NCBI GenBank assembly: GCA_023525975.1
Contig: CM042022.1
Span: forward strand, 65,802,001-65,866,000
Origin: Smallanthus sonchifolius
Taxonomy: Eukaryota; Streptophyta; Magnoliopsida; Asterales; Asteraceae
Direction of reading: 5' to 3'
DNA length: 64,000 bases
Shown: positions 33,939 through 46,167 of the stretch, one piece after another
Position numbering within the stretch: position 1 is the first letter of the stretch
Layout of the letters: each line of letters opens with the position of its first letter
Translations under genes and position numbers: made by a program
Notes under the pieces: model-generated
Told to the model about the DNA's origin: nothing
Databases searched by the model: none
Seen by the model: only the letters and a program-made list of their open reading frames with translations

Positions 33939-35469
33939 ATGATGAATTACGGCAGGCTTGAACCAAAATCACAATCCGATGCCACTGAATCATCAGAAAC
34001 GGCTAAACCAGTTACAAAATCCAAGTCCAAGCTAAAACTCCTCCTCCTAATCGCCGGTATAACCCTCATTGTCGCATCGGCGGTATCGGTGGCGCTAGCG
34101 GTGAGTCTCCGATCGAAGTCGTCCGGTGGTGGATCTGGTTCGATTCACCGGCAACCGACGAAGGCCATTTCGCGAGTCTGCAGCCGTACGCTTTACCAGA
34201 ATCTATGTGTGAACTCGTTTCTGGATTTCCCGGGTTCACTCAGCGCGTCGGATAAAGAACTCGTTCACATTTCAGTGAACATGACGCTCCGGCACGTGGG
34301 AAAGGCGTTGTATACTTCTACCGATTTTAATAACATGGAGATGAGTACACGTGTACGGTCTGCGTATAACGATTGCCTGGAGCTTCTAGAAGAGTCCGTG
34401 GAACAGCTCCAACAATCGCTTATCTCCGTCGCGCCTTCTGGTGAGGCGAACAACAACGCGCAGCGCGTGGGATCTACTGACGACGTGATGACGTGGCTTA
34501 GTGCGTCGCTCACAAATCAAGACACTTGTACGGACGGGTTATCGGATGCGGAGGAAGGAGAGGTGAAGAATCTGATGCAGGATAAACTGAAGGACTTGTC
34601 TGAGCTGGTGAGTAATAGCTTGGCGATATACTCGTCGGCGAGTGACGGAGACGAGTTGGGTGGAATACCGATTCAGAACCGGCGGAGGAGGTTAATGAGG
34701 GAATATTCCGGGACGGAATTTCCAGAGTGGGTGAGTAAGAAGGAGAGAACATTGATGGAGATGCCGGCGGCCGAAATTCAAGCTGACATCGTCGTTTCGA
34801 AAGACGGGAATGGCACGTGCAAGACGATCAAAGAGGCGATCAAAAAGGCACCTGAGAAGAGTAGTCGGCGATTCATAATCTATGTCAAGGCAGGAAGGTA
34901 AAAACCAATGTTTTCAGAACCGGACCGGACGTCGAACCGGTCCACTGGTCGGACCGGTCGGACCGGATTTAAGAACCGGACGACGTCATAAATATTATAA
35001 AAATATATCAGTCTAAATAGTTTTTAATCCTTTCAAAAACCACCAACAAGTCAATTCCAATAATTTTAAACTAACAATTACCTACGAAATAAGAAGCCAA
35101 TAGACTTAAAAAAGATTAAAAAAAAAAAAAAAATAGTCAAGCGGTTCAACCGGTCCGATCACCCGGTTTCCGGTCCGACCGGCGGTTCAACCGGTCCGAC
35201 CACCGGTTCGCTGCAGAAACGGTTCAACACATGTAACCGGACCGGTCAGACCACCGGTTCCCGGTCCGACCGGCCGGTCCGGGTTTCAAAATATTGGTAA
35301 AAACACACCAACTCTCTCTTACCTCTGACATTTTACGTCACTTTCCTTAACAACCTTTTGGTCTCGTAGGTAGGACGAACACATTACAATATTAAATTAT
35401 TATGGTTGAAAAGTTTGACAGATAGTTTTACTTGGATTTTAAGGTGTCTTGAGTATGTTAGGAGAGAGT

Positions 35470-35505
<36 letters not shown>

Positions 35506-37655
35506 ATTAACACCTTCAAACGTGTTAATATGAATGAAGGGACAAAAAAATGTTTTTGGCTGGTTTCGGGTTGTGAGAGATAGCTGCACTCGTTTTTCTG
35601 GTTGGGAGAGATAGCTCCTAGCATGGACTCGTGTTTGAGACCCACTACTGTGGGTACTATTTACATGAATCAAAAGCTTAGGATCAATTTTGGTATTTTT
35701 GTTACTGTATCTAAATATACTCTTCCCGGGAATACAGGAGATCCTTGTTTATAATCTTAAGTGGTCAAAATCATTTTGAGATTTCAAACATGTGAAAATC
35801 AATTTTAAACTCATATAAAAATTGGCTTCAAATATATAATTCTAATAACTTTGATGTTAATAATTTCATGTTTTAACAACTTCAGCAAATTCAAAGTTTT
35901 ATTTGTTATACATCTTGCTTTTAGTATTATACGATTCATTAGTATATGTGTCGATTCAGGTAAAGGGTAGGATATTGGTTTCTGTTACTGTTCGAGACAG
36001 GTGCCACCTAGTATTATACTTTTTTTAGAACCGCATGTCGGTTAGGATGTCGCTAACCCCATCTAGCCCAGAGTTCAAATCCTGCCACAGAGGGTGTTTC
36101 AGAAATTATGAAGTGCATCTTGTGAGTATTGAACCTGAGACCTACACAAGAGGAAAAACATTACGACAAAACCTCCTGACCACATACCAAAGACTTGATG
36201 ACACCTAGTAATATACTAATGCTTGAATTGAAACTAGGAAATTTTTATATTTAATTTTAGGATAGAATATCCGATTTAAATGTTTTATATTTGGAGTTTC
36301 AGGTCTTCTATCAAATTTAGGATTTTCTGACATCCGATAACATTGATGTTATGGTATATTATCTTTAATAAATAAATAATAAGAAGTTTGATTTAACGTG
36401 ACAAAAAAGGTACCGGTATTACAAAATAAATAAGTTTGGTGGAAGTTAAATCATTTTCATGCGTCTACTAAACAATCAATTCCACTTTGAAGTCTTGATG
36501 CAAATTATTGTTTATCTAAAAAAATATTTATTTACTTTCTGTCATCACCTATTTTAGATTTCAACGTTGACAAATCATATGCACTTAAATTATTCTTTAT
36601 GTCCTAAACAACAAGAAAAGAATATTAAATATTTTATTCAACTTGCAATATAATTTATATTTTTAAAAATTGGAAAGAAGAAAATTTTAATATTCACAAA
36701 AATAGTAAAATCGTTTTTGGGATTTTAAATTTTGCAGGTACGAAGAGAATGATTTGAAGGTAGGGAGGAAAAAGACGAATTTGATGTTCATAGGGGATGG
36801 GAAGGGCAAAACGGTCATTACAGGAGGAATTAGTGTAGCCGACCATGTGACCACATTCCACACAGCTTCTTTTGGTAAACACCTCACCACTCTTAACCCA
36901 TGTCTTCAATTGTCATTTTCACATTGCCTCATTCCATGTGCTATGTTTTCTATGCAGCCGCGACTGGTGCAGGGTTCATGGCACGTGACATGACATTTGA
37001 GAATTATGTTGGACCGGAAAAACACCAAGCGGTCGCACTCAGGATAGGTGCCGACCACTCGGTAGTTTACCGCTGTAGCATAATTGGATATCAGGACTCA
37101 CTATACGTGCACTCGCAACGTCAGTTTTATCGTGAGTGCGACATTTATGGAACTGTTGATTTTATTTTTGGAAACGCGGCGGTTGTCCTCCAAAACTGTA
37201 ACATTTACGCCCGAAAACCAATGGACAAGCAAAAGATTACCATCACAGCTCAAAACAGAAAAGACCCGAATCAAAACACTGGGATCTCAATTCACTCTTG
37301 CAAGCTTCTAGCACAACCCGATCTTGTAGCTTCGAATGGGAGTTTCCAAACGTTTCTTGGCCGACCGTGGAAGATGTACTCACGGACGGTGTACTTATTG
37401 TCATACATGGGTGGCCACATTGACCCGAAGGGGTGGCTAGAATGGGACGGGTCGTTTGCACTTGATACATTATACTATGGTGAGTATATGAATTACGGGC
37501 CAGGTGGGGCCGTGGGAAGACGGGTCAATTGGCCTGGTTATCGGGTGATTACCTCAACTATAGAGGCGAGCCGGTTTACGGTGGCGAAGTTTATATACGG
37601 ATCGTCATGGTTGCCGGCTACCGGAGTTGCTTTCATGGCTGGTCTATCGGAGTAA
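33939..37655 (+). CDS. Pectin methylesterase with N-terminal inhibitor domain (PME34/PME51 type), three exons
   Basis: Removes methyl esters from cell-wall homogalacturonan. Exons 33939-34897, 36738-36874 and 36958-37655 join in frame (all GT-AG) to 597 codons plus stop, the usual length for this group. A membrane/signal anchor spans about residues 32-57. A PMEI domain spans about 76-230 with the four expected cysteines (81, 90, 146, 197). The processing site NRRRRLM is at 247-253. The catalytic domain starts near 283. All five active-site residues are present with exact family spacing: Gln389, Gln411, Asp412 (GYQDS), Asp433 (GTVDFIFGN) and Arg501 (LGRPWK). No stop or frameshift was seen, so the gene looks functional. 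The ATG at 33942 would give one residue less. Intron 1 (1840 bp) carries a MITE at its donor, and the promoter carries another MITE. Confidence 0.96.
34906..35296. mobile_element. hAT-type MITE inserted at the intron 1 splice donor, 391 bp
   Basis: Perfect 8-bp target duplication GTAAAAAC (34898-34905 and 35297-35304). Termini CAATGTTTTCAGAACCGG and CCGGGTTTCAAAATATTG pair at 14 of 18 positions. The body is rich in CCGGTTC/GACCGGACC inverted motifs. The left duplication copy begins with the GT of the intron donor. Confidence 0.88.
35472..35504. repeat. Poly(T) run, 33 nt, in intron 1
   Basis: An uninterrupted T run on the sense strand. It may be the A-tail of a minus-strand retroposed sequence, but I could not define flanking duplications. 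Confidence 0.9.
36029..36190 (+). repeat. Possible SINE remnant in intron 1
   Basis: GAGTTCAAATCCTGCC resembles a B box, preceded by GGTTAGGATGTCGCTAA. No tail or target duplication was recognised. Confidence 0.3.
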
Positions 37656-38328
37656 GGTGTTATAATTTACATGGTTGGGTATAGTTTTTTGCTAATTTGT
37701 TTTGTCAAAAATTAGAATAACCAAAAGGAATGTGACACTTGAAAAAGTATTGTTGGTGCTACACAAGCAGCGTGTGGGGGTTGTGATAATGATTAATGAA
37801 ATTGTACCATTTACGATTTATATTGTCGGTGTCATTTACTTCAGTTTAATTATTTTTCGAAGGAAAATTTTATTTACGATTTCCATATTTATTGTTAAGA
37901 AAAGTGATTTTTAGCTAGTTGATAGGTATTACCTTCTCGAGACGTCAATTTTTTTACTGCCACTTAATCCAGTCTTGTTGGTTACACCATCAAATCTGTA
38001 TATTATAGTATTTGAACCTTTACCAATTGATAAGAAGAATACACCATTTATTACCAGAGCGTCCCATAAGAACTCTCGAGACATCAACTAACAAACATAA
38101 AACTTATGAAGTGTGCTTTAAGGAATTAGAAAATTTTAAATCATTAAGGTTGGTGGCCGGTGTTAGAGGAAAATTCTTTAAGAATATCAAGGTTTGAGAA
38201 GGTCATGGATTCAAGCCCCACTCCCATAGAAATAAAGGAATTTGCCTTAAAAAAAGGAATTTGAATTTAAAGAAAAACGAAAAACCAAAGTAATTTATCT
38301 CTATTTTCAAACTTTAATAAAGTAAAAA
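37656..38328. other. 3' flank of the pectin methylesterase gene
   Basis: AT-rich. Contains AATGAAAT (about 37796) as a possible poly(A) element and a B-box-like GGATTCAAGCCCC near 38207 followed by an A run near 38248, possibly a short SINE. No other gene seen. Confidence 0.4.
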
Positions 38329-39389
38329 GAGTAAATTTCGTTTTAAGTATATATGGTTTGCTCTAATTTTCTCTTTTAGTCAAATAGTTACAATTTGACT
38401 TTTTACGTTCTTCTGGTTTGTCAATTGTCCCAATCAACTTCAGGCTTCTAACGCCATCCAAAATTTCTGTTAATTTTTTATAAAAAAATCAAACTACCCC
38501 TGATATTAAAATTAAAAAATTTAAACAAAACCCATTATATCTCTCTCTCTCTACCATCTTTAACAATCCCAACCCAACCCAACCAAACCAAACCAACCCA
38601 ACCAAACCCAACCCTAAATCCATCGTAGACTAGATGATGACCAGATAAAGACCACCTCCATCAACCTTAGACCAGATAAGGCGGCGGCAATGGTGGTGTA
38701 TTCAAGAAAGAAGGCGCCGACAGTTGGGAGGACAACGGAGACGGTGGTGTTGCGCAGTGGTGGTGGGTCTGTCCCATTTCCAACAGTGGAAAAAACATTT
38801 TTTCCGGCAGAGAATTAAGGATCTGGAGACGATGGTTGGTTCGATTTAGCCCCCATTTCGTGAGGAAAACCCCCGTTTTTCCGGCGTTGACGGTGGTAGG
38901 CTAGGGTTGAAAACCCCCATTTGCGGAGGAGGAGGGTGGTGGTGGTTGGTTCGATTTAGCCGAAGATGGTGGCCAGGAGGAGGAGGAGGGTTATGGTGGG
39001 GGTTTTGACGGGAAACAGATCCGTTGGCTATGGTGGTGGTGGGTGACCTGTGGTGGTGGGTATGGCCGGCGGGGTGGCTGGAGATGGTGGTGGTGATCGG
39101 TTGAAGAAGAAGAAGTAGGGATTAGGGAAAGAAATGGAGTGAAAGAGCAGAGGTAGGATGTGTGGTGAAAAGTCGGATATTTTTAGCTTTAAATATTTTT
39201 ATTTTATTTTTAATACTAAGGGTATTTTGGTCAATTTGCATTAGGTTAACGGAATCATTCTAACAGTGTTAGAGGTCAGGCTTTAATTGAGACGAAAATA
39301 AAACCCAGGGACGCAAAAAGTGAAATTTAAACTATTGAACTTAAAAGAGAATTGCAGCAAACCGGAGGGACTTAAGACAAAATTTACTG
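38329..39389. mobile_element. Mutator-type non-autonomous element, 1061 bp, long terminal inverted repeats
   Basis: Perfect 9-bp target duplication AAGTAAAAA (38320-38328 and 39390-39398), the Mutator length. Termini GAGTAAATTT / AAATTTACTG open inverted repeats that can be followed inward for roughly 150 bp (GGTTTGC, CTCTTTTA, CTTTTTACGTYC, CTCTAACRCY segments). The GC-rich centre (38680-39130, GGTGGTGG-rich, with ATGGTTGGTTCGATTTAGC twice) differs from the AT-rich ends and could be captured genic sequence, but it has no clean frame. Confidence 0.85.
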
Positions 39390-39398
39390 AAGTAAAAA

Positions 39399-40479
39399 CT
39401 CTCTTTCTTTCCAACTTTTTATTTATTCTCTTGCATGTAAACAATTTTATATTTGTGTTTTTAAAAATTTGCATTCAATAGTTGTATCTAAATTAATTGA
39501 GTAAAAGTAAATTTTGAATTTCTTTTACTAAAACTTGTAGTTTTTGAGGTATATAAAAAACTTGAAAGATCTCAATTTTCTTTTGGAATCTATGGCTTAA
39601 CATGCAAATTTTTTACACTCATATTTCGTCTTGAAATGTGTGTATATCATGGAAAGCCTTTTCATTGGTAGGATATAATCCATACATGAGGAAGGTTAAG
39701 AAGAAAATCATGGCGAAAACAAATTGAGAGGGGCACATGTGAAGAAAATATGTAGCCATCACACATATCCTTCAATTAAGTGATTAAACATCTCATATTA
39801 AAAACGATGACACAAAATTATAAAATTTATACAGAGGGCCCATTAGCATCATCCTCTGTTTTATTATTGTTAGAATACATACAATTTTAGTATTAAATGA
39901 GGTATAGTATTTTTTTATTTAAAACTAATCATATACTAATAATTGTAACTTGTATATGAATGATATTTTATCTAAAACGAGAAAATTAGACCCGTGCTTC
40001 ATGGCGGAGGCGAACCTTAAACGGTTGAGGTGGTGGCATTAATGTGGCTAAACACAAAAAGAAACATGGTTATTTACATAGAATAAACATATAAAGTTAC
40101 GGTGACTCGGTTGTGCAGATCGAAACATAGATAAAAGACAGTTATGTAACGTTACCCATGTTTTTCAGTCGGTGTCAGTCTCATTCTTCACGGTACCCCC
40201 GCACGTTACCATCAGTCGATGTAACCCACGACGCCTAAAAATACCCTATTTTGAATACAACTCCGTTTTTGAGGAATAATAATTAACGAACGAGAGTTAT
40301 TGAGGAAAATCGGATTATATATACTTCAGGGGGTAAACTCGAAATTTTAGAAACTTGAAGGGGTCAAAGTGATATTTTACAAAGTTGAGGGTGAGTTTTA
40401 CAATTTCATCAAAATTGAGGGGGAGAAGTCACTTCTCTTAAGTGTAGTAATAATGTCTTAGTACTATATAATTTAGGTT
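39399..40479. other. Intergenic AT-rich sequence without a recognised gene
   Basis: Contains a phrase GACCCGTGCTTCATGGCGG (about 39989) that recurs diverged near 44690, and AAACTTGAAGGGG/AAAGTTGAGGGTG/AAAATTGAGGGGG triplets at 40350-40425. Confidence 0.4.
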
Positions 40480-41677
40480 GAACATGTGACAATCCGGACT
40501 TTTCAGGTTAACTCCATTAACCAATTTTAGTTAAATCCTAACCTAGTTACTTATCTCAAACCCTAGGGACTAATTCTGTCAAATATCAAACTGAAACTAT
40601 AAGGATTAGTAGTGTAATTAGTCCAAACCCAATTCAGATTGACTTTGAAATTCAAAATTGAGTATTTGTATTCCTGTTGACTTTTGAAAGTCAACTAACC
40701 ATGTTCTTAACTCATTTCTAACCACAGGGACTGATTCTGCCAACTTTATAAACTTAAAAGCATGAAACTGTAGGGACTGCTTCTGTATTTACCTAATTCC
40801 TGATTTGCTGACTTTTAGAAGTCAAACTCGCGACATTTTTGATCAAATTCAAGCTCTATAATCGATTCTTGTTCGATATTGTAACCGATCAAACACATTC
40901 TCGACATTAACGATCTTAACTACTGTATTAAGCACCATCATTGTCGAATTAAACCAATTAATGGCTAATTACACCATAACCGTCGACCATGATCACGTAT
41001 CCATCAAATTCAAGGAATTCGATCATTGTTTTCGCAAGCAAACACACTGCACACCTTAATCGAATCCCATTGAAACTCTTTCACGCGCCAATTCAATTAG
41101 AGGTAGCACCAGACTCACCGAAGATCAAACCGAACACAGCCGGCACATGTTTTAGTCGGGAATCAACAATTCGACATCCATTCTGGTAATCAAACACTTT
41201 CTTAGTTTCGTTTGAGTCTCTAGATTGAAAGCCCTATGATTAATTGGGCTTATATCATCGTTTGAATCGAAACCCAGAATCTAGGGTTCATATGAAACCG
41301 ATTTGATCGAACCCTAATCCAAACACCACATCAATCAAATTAAATCACAGGGCTAAACTCGCAATACCTTGCTTGTTGAAAGCCCAATGATTCCAACAAC
41401 TTTTAATATCAGATTTTGTCAATTCGATCTTGTATTCTCAATCTAGGGTTTCGGGCTTCGATCTGTAGTTGAACGATCTTAAACTTGTTAGTTTTGCAAT
41501 TAAACACACACTCAGATTCGGAATCCAATCATTAACAAAACCCGTATGCTTCTGAGTCAAATCGTAAACGAAATCGAAGGGTTTGGAGCTGGATTCGATC
41601 GTGCATGGATTGGGGAGGGGGATACACCGGACTTATATGATAAAACCATTTGGACCGGATCAGGGTGCGATACCCTA

Positions 41678-41740
41678 GCGGGCGGTGATGGTTAAGTGTG
41701 TGTGCTTGTGTGGGAGAGACTTGGTTTCGAGTCTCTCCAC
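41678..41740 (+). other. tRNA-like segment in family X, second copy
   Basis: A-box-like TGGTTAAGTGTG (about 41689) and B-box-like GGTTTCGAGTCTC (about 41722), about 33 bp apart, with GGAGAGAC/GTCTCTCC able to pair. Counterpart of 9371-9438. Confidence 0.45.
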
Positions 41741-42454
41741 ATGTTTTTATTTTTAAAACATTTTCTGATTATTATTTTAATATAAAATCAATACCCCATA
41801 TTATTATATTAATATATTAATGTGTTTTAGCTAGGGAAAACCACCTGTAGGCTCGAGTTTGGTTTGTAACCCATATTTATTATTAAAACCCACTTATAAA
41901 ATAATATATTTATATTATTTTCAACCCACAACTCCAACTAAAATTAATATATTTATTATTTTCACCACGTTTATAAACAATGTGTAACATTTCAAACTAA
42001 TAAATAATATATTTATTATATTATTACCCACGTTGTTATGATCCGAATAAAAATAATAGTTTTATTATTTTTGTCACACAATTTAATGATCGTGTTATTT
42101 ATCTAAATTTAAAATAATATAATAACTTATATTATTTTCTTAAACCATTATTAAATGGTACAAACGCACGAATATTTATAAAATAATATTATTCGTAATT
42201 AGAAACGTTCGACACGAAACATATTTATCTTAATTATTATTTTAAGAAATCCTTATTCCCATGGATACGTTCGTCTACTCGTTGATCATAAGTATGTTCT
42301 AGGATGCTCAAATCTTCCGTGTCGTCGTCACAAAAATCCCAATGTATCCCTAACTATTATGCTTATAATTCTATGGCATACGTAAGCCGTTCGCAGGCAA
42401 ACGCTTGTGGTTCCAATTGCATCCTTGTGGGGTGCTATCTACGCTTGTGGTTCC

Positions 42455-42640
42455 AATTGCATCCTTTTTACTTGTTTTCCTATTGGGGGAAAACATGCAC
42501 AAAAACAAACATTCTTTCACATTCATAAAAATGAACATCATTTTTTACTTGTTTTCCCGTTGGGGGGGGGGGGGGGACATGCTTGTAGACAAACATCATT
42601 TTACTTGTTTTTTCGTTGGGGAGAAACATGGACACAAACA
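42455..42640. repeat. Three decayed TTTTCC..GGGAAAA palindromes, one with a G15 run
   Basis: Counterpart of the array at 8450-8632. In the middle unit the GGGG arm has expanded to an uninterrupted run of about 15 G. Confidence 0.75.
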
Positions 42641-43344
42641 ACCATGGATCACATAGTATTTCACTACCACTTGTGTACTTAAGCGTAACACACTATCATT
42701 GAAAGTCCTCACACACATCGGACCGTTAATATGGATTTAGCAAGGTAATGTTTGGTAGTACTACTGGGTATGACAAACCCCACCCGCGTTAGTCGCGCTA
42801 ACTCGATTGGAGGTCAAACGGGTGAAATGTTGGCCTAAACACATTGCCAGAGTTGATAGACCTGGCGGGAGGCAAACAAACGCAAACAGTCAGCTTCGGT
42901 TGTAAGCGCTTAGAGTAACTTGTACATTGTCTAGCTAGCAATATGTGTGACTTACGTATGTGGATCCTGCAAACACACAAACAATTGATTTACTTACAAA
43001 CCTGTGAACTCACCAACCTCGTGTTGACACTTTTTCTTACATGTTTCTCAGGTCACTAAGGCACATGTTGCACACCTAAGACATGAATGGAATCCTACTG
43101 TCATTGCATTCTTATGCAAACATATAAAACAATTCACTTGCTTTTATTAAACTAAACTTGGGCGCGTTTGTTTTGCACAGTAACTATTTGACATAAACCG
43201 CTTCCGCATTTAACTTTGAACTTTTATGATATTTCATTTATGTCCCATATAATGTCGTTTGATGTAACTAATGTATGAGATCCTGGTTTGTCACACGTCA
43301 AACGGTAAAACTCAATTAGTGGAATTTGGGGGTGTGACGGAACA

Positions 43345-44250
43345 TATATAAATATGTAATTGAAATTAACGTGTATCAATGTATAACTCTATAGGATCAT
43401 ATCTTAATAGCAATGTTATTATATTTTGTGTCTTGGACACACTGATCCAAAAATTTCTCATTTGAACAATATTCAACATAGATAATGGTAGACGTTTAGG
43501 AAAATATCACTACACCTAATGATATACGAAAAAATGCAATCCACAGCTTTTATATGATCTTAGAACACATGCTTCACGGGCATTGTATTTTGTAAGTTTG
43601 CAATTATCCTTTCTATAATAATAGACATTCTATTGAACATGAATTATGTATCATGATCAATATTATAGTGTCCATCAGTATATTACTCGATCAAGATTTA
43701 AAACGATCAAGCAAACATCGTTTGAGCATGGTAACGTATTTTTATCAGTTTGAATCAACGAGTGGTCTAGAGATGTCAACCTCTTATTGAATAAGAGAAC
43801 TATCCAATATTAACTATATATGCCTCTCATCTACTTAAAGTTGTACCCAATAATGGCCCTTACAACTGCTTGATCAAAGAGAAGTGTTAAACGCTTAAAA
43901 AGACAACGCTTAATATAATCAAGTCATAGTATGTATCTAAGATCAATGGAAACAAATATACTACTATTTTTAAAATTCAATTATGACGTTGATCCATGAA
44001 TTACATTTTAAAGCATGTCACATCGATTAGTTATTCTCTAATAAATATTTGTGAACTTTGTTGTAACCCTTTGCTGCTTTTCATCTTCATGAAAATCAAC
44101 CAATTGTTTCACAATGAAAATCAACCATAGTTCAAATGTATTCCTATAACTTTGATTGACTACAATTTAGAATAATATAGTTATTCATGGCTTTAAACAT
44201 GATAATATAGAATACAAAGAATATTTTGATATAATCTGGTATTTGCATAA
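43345..44250 (-). mobile_element. Old Copia M-like remnant
   Basis: Diverged but collinear with 20260-21190 (CTCTATAGGATCATA.., ATTGAACATGA, TTTGAATCAACGAG). The family X element at 40485 was inserted into its LTR. Orientation by comparison with Copia M. Confidence 0.5.
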
Positions 44251-45632
44251 TGGTTGTTCTTACTGGTTATCTTATTAGTTAGGGTTAAAGGACTATTCAT
44301 GATATATACTTTATATTTTGTAATTTTAACGATAGTTAACGGTGGTTTGCTCATCCAAGTTGATTACATAAACCAAAACATTGTATAAGAAAGTTACGTA
44401 TTAGTTATCTTGTTTTTTTAACATCAATACCCTATTTCCTAAACTACTTCTAATAATTACACTAATCCGTCTATGACGAGGCTCGAACCCTTGACCACAA
44501 ATGGAGCTTAAACACTTTAACTCCAAATGGCTTTATTATTGGACTCAATCTCCCATCCTACGTTTTGATTATCTAAAATAGATGTGGTATAACCAACAAA
44601 AATAACAAAAGAAAGAAATATACTTATTCATTTTTAAAATAATGATATTTTTCTTACACTCTTTGAAAAGTAAAAGAAACTAGCTTGTTAAACCCGCGCT
44701 CCACGGCGGGCGTCGGGCCGATCGCTCATAAAATCTAAATGAAAACGTAATAATAGGTTCGGTTGATCAAAGTACTACAACGGTTATGACAAACTTACAT
44801 GTTTAATTATAATATTAATTTAAGTCATCTAAAATATATTTACATGCTTCCTCCTTCATGATTAATTCTTTCTTCTTTTTCTCTTTCATGAATTTTTCAT
44901 TAAAAAAACATTAAGTTAAGTCATCCAAAATATATTTAGATGCATCCTTCATGTTTAATTCTTTCTTCTTTTCTGTTAAATGGATTCTTCTGTGTTACAT
45001 CATCAAGATCTAGCCGATGAATATGTTTTGGCAATGGTGATTATATCTATCTTATCTTACACTCTCTACGTTTAAAAAAAGGATTTTGTCTAAGTATACT
45101 AAGAAGACATCTTGATCATTAAATTTGATAACTAAAGGTTGAGATTCAAGTGGGTAAAAATGTGGGCTGGAGGGGCATTTTTGGAAGACCCATAATTACT
45201 TTTTTCAACTTCCCTCACTTATTTTAACGGTCATTACTTTTTCGTACGACATTTTTTTTAAATTATATCATAAAAGCAAGCATTTTTTTATCTTTAATTT
45301 GAGTATAATGTTGTTATATAAAAATATCAGCTTAGAAAAGTTTTAAAAATTATGACGTATTTTTCTGTATTGAATATTTGTGTTCTATTTTTCTGTGCTG
45401 AATTTATGTTATGTTTTTTTCCATGCCGTATTTTTGTAACTGTGCTGTAATTATGTGTTATATTTTTTCGTGCTGCATTTTTGTGCTGTATTTTTGTAAC
45501 TGTGCTAATTTGTGTGTTGTATTTCTATGTTGTATTTTTATGATTTTATAAACACCGAAAATGCTCATAACAAATCATCAAACGATAACCTATTAGATAG
45601 TATTTTAGGCTGCTTCCACATGGTTTAATTAT
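44251..45632. other. AT-rich repeats, no gene recognised
   Basis: A minus-strand B-box-like AGGGTTCGAGCCTCG near 44475 is a possible SINE trace. A roughly 60-bp direct repeat (AAGTCATCYAAAATATATTTA..TTCTTTCTTCTTTT) lies at about 44822 and 44923. A TGTGCTGTATTTTTG-type minisatellite lies at 45360-45545. Confidence 0.45.
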
Positions 45633-46167
45633 TGAAACACCCTACTATTTATTTCTTTATTTTATCAGAGTCTTATTGCGGAAATTGGTCCCATTTTTTC
45701 AAAACATTGCCACCGTGGTCACACATGTGTATTTTATTATAATAAAATATTGTTTTACATACAATATTACATTATACATGAACTAGGGATTCTCTGCTCC
45801 GTCAGGCCACGTCCCTAGGAATCTTCAATCAGTCCGAGTGCTTTTTCCCTGTAGTGTTTGGAAAACGTTTTTACATTAGCTTACGCTAAGTAAGTACATT
45901 GCTTTTCTCTTTTATTTTATGGAACCCTTTGAGTTCTTTATTCAAGTTTCACTAGGCATATGTGCCCCATTGACCATCATCGGACGCACCTCAAGTCTCG
46001 TCATTCATTGATTTTAAACAAGACCCACCCCGTATGCTGGACATCTTGTTACAAGGTCCTTACATCCGTCAGTGTGGCCCCTTGCCTTTGCCACGAAGGC
46101 TTGTTCCTTTACAAGACCCACCCCGTAGGCTGGACATCTTGTTTATCATCTCACACAAGACCCGCCC

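Larger units (their letters stand above)
40485..43339 (+). mobile_element. Family X element (probable gypsy solo LTR), 2855 bp
   Basis: Perfect 5-bp duplication GAACA (40480-40484 and 43340-43344). Starts TGTGACAATCCGG and ends GGGGGTGTGACG (expected final CA changed to CG). Collinear with the reverse complement of 7744-12237. It has no primer site, polypurine tract or open frame. Confidence 0.85.

Noticed and set aside
36687..36993. Frames antisense to or shifted against exon 2 and 3
   Set aside because: Shadows of the pectin methylesterase exons.
38565..38612. CCCAACC/CCAAACC repeats resembling telomere sequence
   Set aside because: Irregular CCAAACC/CCCAACC mixture within a Mutator-type element; not the plant telomere unit CCCTAAA.
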